Assembly: GCA_937981515.1 (NCBI GenBank)
Contig: CALJNY010000158.1
Coordinates: 1-20,608 of the forward strand
Reading direction: 5' to 3'
DNA length: 20,608 nt
From: an uncultured Collinsella sp.
GTDB lineage: Bacteria; Actinomycetota; Coriobacteriia; Coriobacteriales; Coriobacteriaceae
This document shows, one piece after another, positions 8,119-15,392 of this stretch. Each line of letters opens with the position of its first letter. Position 1 is the stretch's first letter. The position numbers and the translations under genes are program-made. The notes under the pieces are model-generated. The model made no database searches. It saw only the letters and a program-made list of their open reading frames with translations, and was not told the origin of the DNA.

Positions 8119-8190
8119 GCCCCGGCTTTTCCTTTGCCTAGCGCGACCCTCGCGAAGCGCGTGAGCGATAGGGAAAGGAAAGGCCGGGGC
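8119..8190. repeat. GC-rich hairpin repeat downstream of the aldolase gene
   Basis: A 22-base arm at 8119-8140 (begins GCCCCGGC, ends TTTGCCTA) pairs with 8169-8190 with two mismatches. The 28-base interior, around CTCGCGAAGCGCGTGAG, can fold again. There is no T-tract. It begins 31 bases beyond the aldolase stop and looks like a structured intergenic repeat. Confidence 0.75.
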
Positions 8191-8220
8191 GAACAACCCG
8201 CGGCGCAGCCAGTGTTCACG

Positions 8221-8925
8221 TTACGGCAGGATATGGAAGCCGAGCGAGGCGATATCCTTGGCAAAGCCACGGACGGTGTCGAGCGAGACCTCGTACGGGT
8301 CGCGGCCGATGTTCTTGCGCTTGGCCAGGATGCTGTTGGGCACCGTGATAATCTGGCAGCCGCAGGCCTCGGCCTGGTAAATGTTGATGAGCTCACGCGT
8401 GGACGCCCACAGGACCTCGCAGTTGGGCTTTGCGGCGGCCTTCTTGACCGACTCCGTCATAAACGGAATGGGGTCGACGCCGGTATCGGCGATACGGCCG
8501 GCAAAGAGCGAGATGATGGACGGCGTCTCGGCGTCAACGGCCTCGACCATCTCGTCGACCTGCTCGGGCGTAAAGATGGTGGTGACGTTAACCTTGATGC
8601 CGTCGGCCGAAAGCTTGCGGACCAGCTCGGCGGTGGACTCGCCCTTGGTGGTCACGCACGGAATCTTGACGTAGACGTTCTCGGCCCAGGTGGCGATCTC
8701 GCGAGCCTCGACCTCCATGGCCTCGACGTCGTCGGCAAAGACCTCAAACGACACAGATACATCGGTGATGTGGGTCAGGACCTCCTTGGCAAACGCGCGG
8801 TAATCCGTCACGCCACCCTTCTTCATAAGGGACGGGTTGGTCGTGAAACCCTGAACGTTGCCGTTCTCGTACATGTCGAGCATGCCCTCGAGGTTTGCAC
8901 CGTCAGCGAACACCTTGATTGCCAT
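8221..8925 (-). CDS. Transaldolase / fructose-6-phosphate aldolase (TalC/FSA) family protein
   Basis: A 234-residue class I aldolase expected to transfer or cleave a three-carbon dihydroxyacetone unit of sugar phosphates in the cytoplasm. Landmarks are the strand-one aspartate in VFADGAN (Asp8), the GFTTNPSL loop (26-33), and the Schiff-base lysine Lys87 in VYVKIP, followed by VNVTTIF (112-118) and SLFAGRIADTG. The start is the ATG at 8925, preceded by AAAGGA; a longer in-frame start at 8949 would include that ribosome site and is rejected. The length and motif order fit the short TalC/FSA group rather than the long TalB group. It has its own leader, and structured repeats lie beyond the stop. 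Transaldolase and Fru6P aldolase activities cannot be told apart here. Confidence 0.87.
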   Translation of the reverse strand: MAIKVFADGANLEGMLDMYENGNVQGFTTNPSLMKKGGVTDYRAFAKEVLTHITDVSVSFEVFADDVEAMEVEAREIATWAENVYVKIPCVTTKGESTAELVRKLSADGIKVNVTTIFTPEQVDEMVEAVDAETPSIISLFAGRIADTGVDPIPFMTESVKKAAAKPNCEVLWASTRELINIYQAEACGCQIITVPNSILAKRKNIGRDPYEVSLDTVRGFAKDIASLGFHILP

Positions 8926-9118
8926 CTGCCTGATTCCTTTCGTTAGCATACGGCCGATAAACTGCTAAACACTTTACCTATGTTTATCAAGGCGTGAACT
9001 GCGGGTTTTTATCTTCTCGGCGAACGGTATAAACACCTCAGTGTTTGGATTGATAAATCAATTGAGCATGCAAAAGCAAAGAGTCGCAGTTTGAGCAAAC
9101 GTCAGAACGCGGGATTCA
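8926..9118. promoter_or_regulatory. Relatively AT-rich leader upstream of the aldolase gene
   Basis: This 193-bp gap separates two minus-strand genes and should hold the aldolase promoter. It contains AAACAC-CTCA-GTGTTT (9031-9046), a perfect 6-bp hairpin, the dyad TTGAT-AA-ATCAA (9050-9061), and a further TTTATCAA near 8983-8990. No convincing -35/-10 pair was found. The TTGATAAA-type dyads may be operator sites, but no regulator is assigned. Confidence 0.35.
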
Positions 9119-9945
9119 TTAGATGAGGCCGAAATGCTGCATGGCGGTGACGGTGCCGTCGTGTGCGACATCGTCGGTCACATAGTCGGCGAGCGCCTTG
9201 ACCTCGGGCATGGCGTTGCCCATGGCGACAGCCGTCTCGACGGCAGCGAGCATGCCCAGGTCGTTGCCCGAATCGCCAAAGCCAAAGGTGCGCGCATTTC
9301 CCTCGCGGCCCAGATACGTCAGCGCTCGCGCCACGCCCACGCCCTTGTTGATGCCCTTGGGGCTCAGCTCGCGATTCTGGCACCGGTGTTGCAGGCCTCA
9401 AAATAGCGCTCGATAAAGCCGTCATCGTTGGCTACGCGAGCCAAACTGGGCACATTGAGGCATACCTTGCCCACGCGCAGACTGCCGTCGACGCGCATTT
9501 CCTCGGCGCTGTGCACCACAGAAGTGCCGATCAGAGACGACTGCTCAACACCTGCGGGTTCCAAGGCAAAAGTAGCCACGTTGGTCTCGAAAAAGGCTTC
9601 AATCCCCGCCGCGGCCATACGGCGTGCAATCTCCTCGACAACGTCCTCGTCAAAGCAGTCCTCGTGTACCACGCGGCCCTCGACCTCGAGCGTAGCTCCC
9701 GCCATGGCAACGATACCCGCAGGCTCCAAAGCACGCAGGCCATCGGCAATCAGCCACAAGGGACGACCCGTGCAGATAAATGCCCGGTGACCCGCATTGC
9801 GCAGGCGACCAAATGCATCGACAACGGCCTTCGACGGATGGACTGCATTGAAATCCTTATCGGTCATATCGTCGGGATCGAACGACGTCAGCGTGCCGTC
9901 CACGTCAAAAAAGAGCACGGCGGATTCGGGGCACGCATCAATCAT
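9119..9945 (-). pseudogene. Cof-type HAD-superfamily phosphatase, frameshifted
   Basis: Two adjoining frames together encode a haloacid-dehalogenase-like phosphatase of the Cof (IIB) type, about 275 residues. Frame one starts at the ATG at 9945 (AAAGGA six bases upstream) and carries motif I (FFDVDGTLT) and motif II (ICTGR). It runs into a stop after EACNTGARIAS near 9364. The other frame then carries ELSPKGINKG (motif III lysine) and GDSGNDLGML (motif IV), ending at 9119. One missing base near 9374-9377 explains the break; restoring it gives GARNRELSPKG, as expected in the family. The truncated product lacks motifs III and IV and should be inactive. A sequencing error or a very recent mutation is possible, because both halves otherwise look conserved. 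Intact relatives hydrolyse sugar phosphates or similar substrates. Confidence 0.85.
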
Positions 9946-9987
9946 ATGGGTTCCTTTCGAGGATAAGGGCAAACAAAGCATCCATCA

Positions 9988-9993
9988 TATAAT
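9988..9993 (+). promoter_or_regulatory. Perfect -10 box for rlmKL
   Basis: TATAAT at 9988-9993 lies 27 bases before the rlmKL start and is followed by the ribosome site GAGAGG. No good -35 is seen at 16-18 bp. The divergent HAD gene begins at 9945, so both leaders share 75 bp. Confidence 0.55.
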
Positions 9994-10020
9994 GGAGCGA
10001 CGCAACCAGAGAGGTCACCC

Positions 10021-12585
10021 ATGGAATTTTACGCAAGCTGCCCCGAGGGCTTTGAGTCCGCACTCGCCGATGAGCTTAAACGCCTCGGACTTTCGCATGT
10101 TCGCCGGCTGAAGGGCCGTGCTACGTTTGAGGGCGAGCTCGAAGAAGGCTACCGCGCCTGTCTGTGGTCGCGCCTGGCGAGCCGCGTGTTCGTGGTACTC
10201 GGGCGCTTTGAGGCGCAGGATGCCGATGAACTGTACGATAGCGTTTACGACATCGCCTGGGAGAGCATCGTCCGCCCCGGCGCCACCATCGCCATCACCG
10301 CCCGCGGCGTGACCGAGCAGCTGCGCAACACGCGCTTCTCGGCCCTGCGCGCCAAGGACGCGTTGTGCGACCGCCTGGCCGAGACCACGGGCCGTCGCGC
10401 CGACGTCGATGCCGCCGACCCCGATGTTCACCTACTGCTTTCGCTGCGCCAGCACCGCGCGAGCATAAGCCTGGACCTTTCGGGCGACCCGCTGTTCAAG
10501 CGCCTGCCGCCCGCGGCGACCCGTGCCGGCGAGGGCGCGCACGTGTTGCGCCCCGACTACGCCGCCCTGGTGCTGGCGCAGGTCGGCTGGACCGCACTGT
10601 GCGAGCGCGAGCTGACGGCCGACGATTACGAGAACGAAGCCCTGCCTACGCTGGTCGACGCCTCGTGCGCCGGCGGCGGTCTGCTGCTGGAAGCCGTGAA
10701 TATCCTAACCGACCGCGCCCCGGGCGCCGCACGCGAGCGCTGGGGCTTTGAGGGCTGGCAGCTGCACGACGCCGCCCTGTGGGAGCAGTTGCTTGCCGAG
10801 GCGCGCGAGCGCGAGGCGGCAGCACGCGAGCGCCAGGCACACATCGTGGCCGCGGATGTTGACCCCGCCGCCCGCAAGACCGCCGAGCGCATGGTCAAGT
10901 GCGCCGGTTACAAGCGCTTTGTCGATTTTTGCGCTGCCAAATCTGCCACCGTACTGGACCACGCGGGCGCTGTCGCCGGTGCCGCCCTCATCGCGGATAC
11001 GACCGAGACGCCGCTGTCGCTTATGCACGACGCCATGACGCTGGTCGGTGAGCTGCGCCGCGCGCCCGAGCTTGCCGCGGCGCCGGTCGCCGCGCTCACC
11101 CGCGACGGATTGCTGGCCCGCGCGCTCCACGCCGAGCCCGAGCGCTCGATCGCCGTCATGCCCAATAACGAGGAGGCGACCGTCGAAGTCTGGCCTTCGC
11201 TCGACCATGCCGCCGCGGCATTTGAAGCCGCGACCAGTGCGGATGCCGAGGCCGAGGCCACGGATGCCGACGAAGTCAACGACAACGCCGCCTCCCCCAT
11301 GCCCGAGCCCGCCGCCACGCTCGACCTGGGCGACGGCAAGCCGCTGCCCGTGCTCATCCCGGAGTCCGAGCAGTTCGCCAACCGCCTGCGCAAAAATGCC
11401 CGCCTGCGTCGCAAGTGGGCCAAGCGCGAGGGCGTGAGCTGCTACCGCGTCTACGATGCCGACCTACCCGACTACTCCGCCGCCATCGACCTGTACGAGG
11501 GCTGCCCGCAGACGCCGGGCCGCTGGCTCGTCATCGCCGAATACGCCGCGCCCAAGACCATCGATCCCGCGCTGGCCCAGGCCCGCATGCTCGACATTCT
11601 GGCCATCGCGCCGCGCATCCTAGATGTTCCGGCCGAGCACGTGCACGCCAAGGCCCGCATGCGTTCGCGCGGCGGCTCGCAGTACGGCAAGCAGGGCGCC
11701 GGCAAGGGCGGATCGGGAGAACGCGCCAATATCGCGCGCCGTCGCCTGCCGCTCATCGAAGAGGGCGGCCTTACCTTTGCCGTCAACTTTGACGACTATC
11801 TGGATGTGGGCATCTTCCTGGATCACCGCGTCACCCGCAACCTAGTGCGCGAGCACGCCAAGCAGGCGCGCCGCTTCCTCAACCTGTTTGCCTACACCGG
11901 CGCCGCCACCTGCTATGCGGCAGACGGCGGCGTCGAGGAAACCGTGACGGTCGATCTTTCCAACACCTACCTGGACTGGGCCGAGCGCAATATGCGTCAG
12001 AACGGCTTTGTGGGCCCGCAGCATCACTTTGTGCGCGACGACGTGCTCGCCTGGATTCTCGACCAGCGCCAGACGCGCAACCGCTGGGACCTGATCTTTG
12101 TCGACCCGCCCACGTTCTCGAACTCGTCCAAGATGGGCCGTCGCACCTGGGATGTCCAGCGCGACCATGTTGAGCTTTTGGCCGGCGTGTCGCGCCTGCT
12201 CGCACAGGGCGGACATGCCATCTTTAGCTGCAACCTGCGCGGCTTCCGCCCCGAGACGCGCAAGCTCGCACGCGCGGGCGTGGTGCTGGAGGACATTACG
12301 GCACAGACCATCCCCGAGGATTTCGCGCGCAATCAGAAGGTGCACCATTGCTATATCGTGCGCCGCCTGCCCATCGAGGACGCCATGGCCGAGGTCGGCT
12401 TTAGCGCCGAGGAGATTGCAGAGCGAACCGAGGAACTGCGCAATCCCGAGGCCCGCAAGCCCCGTGCGGCAGTACCCGCGCACGCGCAGGCCGGCAACGG
12501 CAAGTCGAACTTTGCCGGCAAACCCTCTCCTGCCGGCAAGCTCAAAAAGAAGAAGTTCTACGCCAGCAAGCCCAAGGGCAAATAA
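10021..12585 (+). CDS. rlmKL: Bifunctional 23S rRNA methyltransferase RlmKL-like; RlmL half degenerate
   Basis: An 854-residue fusion like E. coli RlmKL (702), which makes m2G2445 (RlmL half) and m7G2069 (RlmK half). The N-terminus (MEFYASCPEGFESALADEL) and a THUMP RNA-binding region (about 45-160) are recognisable. In the RlmL methyltransferase domain the SAM loop, DPxCGSG in the family, reads DASCAGGG (213-220). The NPPYG catalytic motif is gone: the aligned place reads LIADTTETPLSL (323-334). The RlmK half looks complete, with SQYGKQG, DVGIFLDHR, NLFAYTGAAT (621-630) and DPPTFSNS from Asp695. An acidic, low-complexity linker lies near 395-440, and the tail after about 800 is lysine-rich and probably binds RNA. 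These insertions account for the extra length. I infer that m7G2069 activity is retained and m2G2445 activity is probably lost. The reading frame is intact throughout. Confidence 0.88.
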   Translation: MEFYASCPEGFESALADELKRLGLSHVRRLKGRATFEGELEEGYRACLWSRLASRVFVVLGRFEAQDADELYDSVYDIAWESIVRPGATIAITARGVTEQLRNTRFSALRAKDALCDRLAETTGRRADVDAADPDVHLLLSLRQHRASISLDLSGDPLFKRLPPAATRAGEGAHVLRPDYAALVLAQVGWTALCERELTADDYENEALPTLVDASCAGGGLLLEAVNILTDRAPGAARERWGFEGWQLHDAALWEQLLAEAREREAAARERQAHIVAADVDPAARKTAERMVKCAGYKRFVDFCAAKSATVLDHAGAVAGAALIADTTETPLSLMHDAMTLVGELRRAPELAAAPVAALTRDGLLARALHAEPERSIAVMPNNEEATVEVWPSLDHAAAAFEAATSADAEAEATDADEVNDNAASPMPEPAATLDLGDGKPLPVLIPESEQFANRLRKNARLRRKWAKREGVSCYRVYDADLPDYSAAIDLYEGCPQTPGRWLVIAEYAAPKTIDPALAQARMLDILAIAPRILDVPAEHVHAKARMRSRGGSQYGKQGAGKGGSGERANIARRRLPLIEEGGLTFAVNFDDYLDVGIFLDHRVTRNLVREHAKQARRFLNLFAYTGAATCYAADGGVEETVTVDLSNTYLDWAERNMRQNGFVGPQHHFVRDDVLAWILDQRQTRNRWDLIFVDPPTFSNSSKMGRRTWDVQRDHVELLAGVSRLLAQGGHAIFSCNLRGFRPETRKLARAGVVLEDITAQTIPEDFARNQKVHHCYIVRRLPIEDAMAEVGFSAEEIAERTEELRNPEARKPRAAVPAHAQAGNGKSNFAGKPSPAGKLKKKKFYASKPKGK

Positions 12586-12588
12586 CAA

Positions 12589-12655
12589 AGTTGCGGTGGA
12601 ATAGTTCCTAAAAATGCCTGGCAAAGGCCCAAACAGGAACTATTTCACCGCAACT
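12589..12655. repeat. Long hairpin between convergent rlmKL and kdpE-like genes
   Basis: A 21-base arm at 12589-12609 (starts AGTTGCGGTG, ends TAGTTCCT) pairs with 12635-12655 with a single G-T position. The 25-base loop can form a further GCCT/AGGC stem. It begins 3 bases after the rlmKL stop and ends 24 bases before the regulator's stop. It may act as a two-way transcription barrier, but no T-tract follows on either strand. Confidence 0.8.
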
Positions 12656-12679
12656 CATATTGGGATGGTGGTTGGCGAT

Positions 12680-13393
12680 CTAGCCTTGGGTGACCAGTCG
12701 GTAACCGATGCCCACGTGCGTTTGGATATAGCGCGGATGTGCGGGGTCGGACTCGATCTTTTTGCGCAGCGTGCCCATAAAGACACGCAGGCTCGCCAGG
12801 TCGCTCTTGGTTGCCGTGCCCCAAATCTCGTGCAAAATAAACTGGTGCGTGAGCACCTTGTCGGCATTATGGGCCAACAGGCATAGCAGTTTGTACTCGA
12901 TCGGCGTCAGATGCAGCTCCTCGCCATCCATCGTGGCGATGCCGGCATCAAAATCGATATGCAGCTCACCGGTATCGAACGAACCCTCGGAGGTAACACC
13001 GCCCGTCTGTGCATACGAAAGACGCCTGAGCGTCGTGCGAATGCGCGCGAGCAGCTCCTCGACCGAAAACGGCTTGGTCAGGTAGTCGTCGGCGCCGGCA
13101 TCGAGTGCGCGAATCTTGTCCGCATCCTCGCTGCGCGCCGAGACCACGATGATCGGCATGCCCGACCATGCGCGCACCGACTCCACCACCTTGACGCCGT
13201 CCATATCGGGCAGGCCCAGATCGAGCAGCACGATGCTCGGTGCCTGCGATGAGGCGGCGGCGATGGCGGCATGGGCGGTCTCCACGGCCATATGGCGCAA
13301 GCCATGCGCCTCGAGCGCGGCAACGATTAAGTTGCGAACGGCGGGGTCGTCCTCAACGACCAAGATGAGCGGTTTTACGGCAGAGTTCGGCAC
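12680..13393 (-). CDS. kdpE: KdpE-like response regulator (OmpR/PhoB family)
   Basis: A 237-residue regulator. The receiver domain (about 8-120) has acidic residues Glu14-Asp15-Asp16, the phospho-acceptor Asp58 (LLDLGLPDMDG), Ser85 and Lys107 (DDYLTKPF). The wording of the receiver (RAWSGMPIIVVSARSEDADKIRALDAGADDYLTKPF) is closest to KdpE. The C-terminal winged helix (about 140-235) contains LTPIEYKLLCLLAHNADKVLTH and a YIQTHVGIGYRL ending. The start is GTG at 13393: AAGGAG lies 7 bases upstream, inside the last codons of the kinase gene, with a 4-base gap between the genes, so translation is probably coupled. It should be phosphorylated by the adjacent kinase and probably controls K+ uptake genes. 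The kup gene is nearby and no kdpFABC is in the window, so kup is the obvious candidate target (inference). Confidence 0.9.
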   Translation of the reverse strand: MPNSAVKPLILVVEDDPAVRNLIVAALEAHGLRHMAVETAHAAIAAASSQAPSIVLLDLGLPDMDGVKVVESVRAWSGMPIIVVSARSEDADKIRALDAGADDYLTKPFSVEELLARIRTTLRRLSYAQTGGVTSEGSFDTGELHIDFDAGIATMDGEELHLTPIEYKLLCLLAHNADKVLTHQFILHEIWGTATKSDLASLRVFMGTLRKKIESDPAHPRYIQTHVGIGYRLVTQG

Positions 13394-13397
13394 AGCG

Positions 13398-15023
13398 TTA
13401 CTCCTTATCAAACGAAACGTCGGCGACGGGAAGCTCAATCGTAAAGACCGAGCCGTGCGGGTCCGCCGCGGCAACCTCTATGCTACCGCCATGCGCCAGC
13501 GCAATGGAGCGGCAGAGCGAAAGACCCAGGCCCACGCTGCGGTGGCTGTCGGCCAAACCGTGGTTGGCGGTGTAGAACGACTCAAAGATTCGCTCGCGGT
13601 CCTCGGGTGCGATGCCCGGACCATCATCGGCCACCGAGCACGCCACGTATCCATCGTCAACGCCAATCGAAATCACGATATGCGAGCCTGCGGGCGTATA
13701 GGTGATGGCATTGTTCACCAGATTGACCACCAGCTGCACCATCAGGCGCGCATCGACGTTAACGAGCGCCGGCTCGTCGCACGGCACCACCTTAAGGTCG
13801 TGCTCGCGCACGGCCGGACTTACGTGGCGCAGCGCCTCCTCGACGATATCGTCCATAAGCTCGAGCGTAGTCGACAGATGCATGCCGCCACCCTCGAGTT
13901 TGGTGATGGCGAGCAGATTCTCGACGGTGGCGTTGAGCCACAGCGCATCCGAGCGAATGGATAGAAGCAGGCCGCGGCGCGTCTGGGCATCGAGCACCGC
14001 GGTGCCAGTCGAGCCCTGATCGAGCAGCACGTCGGCATTTCCCGAAATACTGGTAAGCGGCGTGCGCAGATCGTGCGAGATGGAGCGCAGCAGGTTGGCG
14101 CGCAGCTGCTCGTTTTTGGCGAGCACTGCCGCTTCCTCGCGGGCCTCCATGGCGCGGGCGCGGTCGAGCGCCAGCTCGCCTTCGCTCACGATGGCATCGG
14201 CAAGCGTCCGCTCCTCATGCGTCAGCACGTTGGGCTCGGCAACGATAGCCAGCACGCCCACCACCGAGGCGGGGTCGCCCGAGCGCGCGAAGCCGTCGCC
14301 TGTGCGAACCGTCAGGTAGATGCCATAAAACGCCGAGCCACCATAGGTGGCATCGAGCGGCGTTCCCACATAGGCGGGCGCCGAGAGCCGCGGCGGCATC
14401 TGCGGCGCCAGTTCATGCACCGGCGCGGCATCGCCCACGGCCGTGTATGTCGCACGCGGCAGCAGGTCATCACCCTCGTCGTCGGCGCTGTACCACACGA
14501 CCGAACAGCCCGAAAGACGCGCCAGCTGCGTGGCCATGGCGTGAACGATCTGATGCTGATCGGCGCACCGCTGCAGCATGCGGTTGGTCTCGAGCACCAT
14601 ATGCGTGCGGCGGTCGCTGGCGGCAGCCTGTGCCAAGGCGCGGCGCAGGGCCAACGCAATCGAGCTCGACACAAGCGAGACCACGAACATGATGAAGAAC
14701 ATGACGGGATAGCCGCGGTCGATAAGCGACAGCGAGTAGCGCGGGTCGACAAACAAGAAGTTGTAGAGCGCCACGGCGGCAGCCGAGCTCAGCAAGCAAT
14801 ACAGGCGACTCCAGGTAAAGAATGCACACAGCTGAACGGCGAACACATAGACGATCATGATGCTCGGCGCGAGACCCGGATGATCGAGCAGCGCGCCCAC
14901 AATCGTCGCCGCGACCAGCAGCCCCACCGATACGCAGGCGTCATACAGAGGAGTGCGGCGCGTCAGCGTTGTGCGCCGCCACCAAAAGCTATCGGCAATA
15001 TCGCCGTCCGTACGGACGTCCAT
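13398..15023 (-). CDS. kdpD: KdpD-like sensor histidine kinase lacking the N-terminal KdpD domain
   Basis: A 541-residue membrane kinase matching the C-terminal half of KdpD. About four membrane segments lie between residues 28 and 128 (DUF4118 type; GLAPSIMIVYVFAVQL and NFLFVDPRYSLS are KdpD-like). A GAF-like region spans about 145-285. The phospho-acceptor His317 lies in SISHDLRTPL. The ATP-binding domain has NLVNNAITYTP, DDGPGIAPEDRERIFE and GLGLSLCRSIALAHGG. Full-length KdpD (about 890 residues) starts with a KdpD/USP sensor domain of about 350 residues; that part is absent, and no fragment of it is visible upstream. The ribosome site (GGGGCG region) is weak. A terminator-like repeat lies just upstream, so expression may depend on read-through or on a promoter within 15092-15137. 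It is co-transcribed with the regulator that follows. Confidence 0.9.
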   Translation of the reverse strand: MDVRTDGDIADSFWWRRTTLTRRTPLYDACVSVGLLVAATIVGALLDHPGLAPSIMIVYVFAVQLCAFFTWSRLYCLLSSAAAVALYNFLFVDPRYSLSLIDRGYPVMFFIMFVVSLVSSSIALALRRALAQAAASDRRTHMVLETNRMLQRCADQHQIVHAMATQLARLSGCSVVWYSADDEGDDLLPRATYTAVGDAAPVHELAPQMPPRLSAPAYVGTPLDATYGGSAFYGIYLTVRTGDGFARSGDPASVVGVLAIVAEPNVLTHEERTLADAIVSEGELALDRARAMEAREEAAVLAKNEQLRANLLRSISHDLRTPLTSISGNADVLLDQGSTGTAVLDAQTRRGLLLSIRSDALWLNATVENLLAITKLEGGGMHLSTTLELMDDIVEEALRHVSPAVREHDLKVVPCDEPALVNVDARLMVQLVVNLVNNAITYTPAGSHIVISIGVDDGYVACSVADDGPGIAPEDRERIFESFYTANHGLADSHRSVGLGLSLCRSIALAHGGSIEVAAADPHGSVFTIELPVADVSFDKE

Positions 15024-15043
15024 CAGCGCCCCGCCCCTCTCTC

Positions 15044-15105
15044 AAAAACAAAAACCACCACAAAGGGGACAGGCACCTTCGTGGTGGTTTTCCCTCGTGG
15101 TGGTT
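15044..15105 (-). terminator. Palindromic repeat copy B acting as minus-strand terminator, with a second competing arm
   Basis: AAAACCACCAC (15051-15061) pairs with GTGGTGGTTTT (15081-15091), extended by AAGG/CCTT after one mismatch. Read on the minus strand the stem is followed by TTTTTGTTTTT (forward 15044-15054, partly in the stem), a standard intrinsic terminator placed after the small membrane gene and before the kinase. A second copy of CGTGGTGGTT at 15096-15105 could pair with the same arm and make an alternative structure. Its core (ACAAAGGGGACAGG) relates it to the repeats at 4342 and 17544. Confidence 0.7.
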
Positions 15106-15137
15106 CTAAGTGTAAAGCCTTCTACGACCGGCAGTCG

Positions 15138-15332
15138 CTAGACAAACAGCACGTGCGCGAGCAGGGCACACACGCACACCGCTCCAAATACCAGTGCCAC
15201 GATCGAAATTACGCGATCGGCCATGTCCATGTTGGCCCGATTCGTAAAGAACCGATCTTCGGCGGCGTCGACACGCGCCTCACGCATCATTTCGACCACC
15301 GCCTCACGGCCATCGAGCGCCTTTGTATCCAT
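15138..15332 (-). CDS. Small single-pass membrane protein (64 aa), unknown function
   Basis: Not a family I recognise. The start is the ATG at 15332, because GGGGAGG sits five bases upstream, one of the strongest ribosome sites in the window. The frame is open further up to 15365 but without support. Residues 1-40 are polar and charged (MDTKALDGREAVVEMMREAR...), and about 40-64 form one hydrophobic segment (ISIVALVFGAVCVCALLAHVLFV) ending the protein, so it is probably C-tail anchored with its N-terminus in the cytoplasm. It lies 60 bases after kup and before the kinase, on the same strand, followed by a terminator. By position it could be a Kup accessory or regulatory subunit; that is inference. 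Confidence 0.7.
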   Translation of the reverse strand: MDTKALDGREAVVEMMREARVDAAEDRFFTNRANMDMADRVISIVALVFGAVCVCALLAHVLFV

Positions 15333-15392
15333 GTTTACCTCCCCGGCCTCATGCTTATCCATCAAAAACCAACTCCGTGTAGCCGCCGACGT

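Noticed and set aside
6703..8196. Minus-strand open frame of 497 codons opposite tex
   Set aside because: It runs through the repeat island and into tex antisense. It is a shadow; its only real content is the copied end of the aldolase gene.
8017..8946. Plus-strand open frame of 309 codons opposite the aldolase gene
   Set aside because: The minus strand encodes a family-length aldolase with its active-site lysine; this frame covers repeats and antisense sequence only.
9364..9390. Programmed frameshift in the HAD gene
   Set aside because: No slippery heptamer or following stem was seen; a simple one-base loss explains it better.
12614..12886. Plus-strand 90-codon frame after rlmKL
   Set aside because: It begins inside the hairpin loop and continues antisense to the response regulator.
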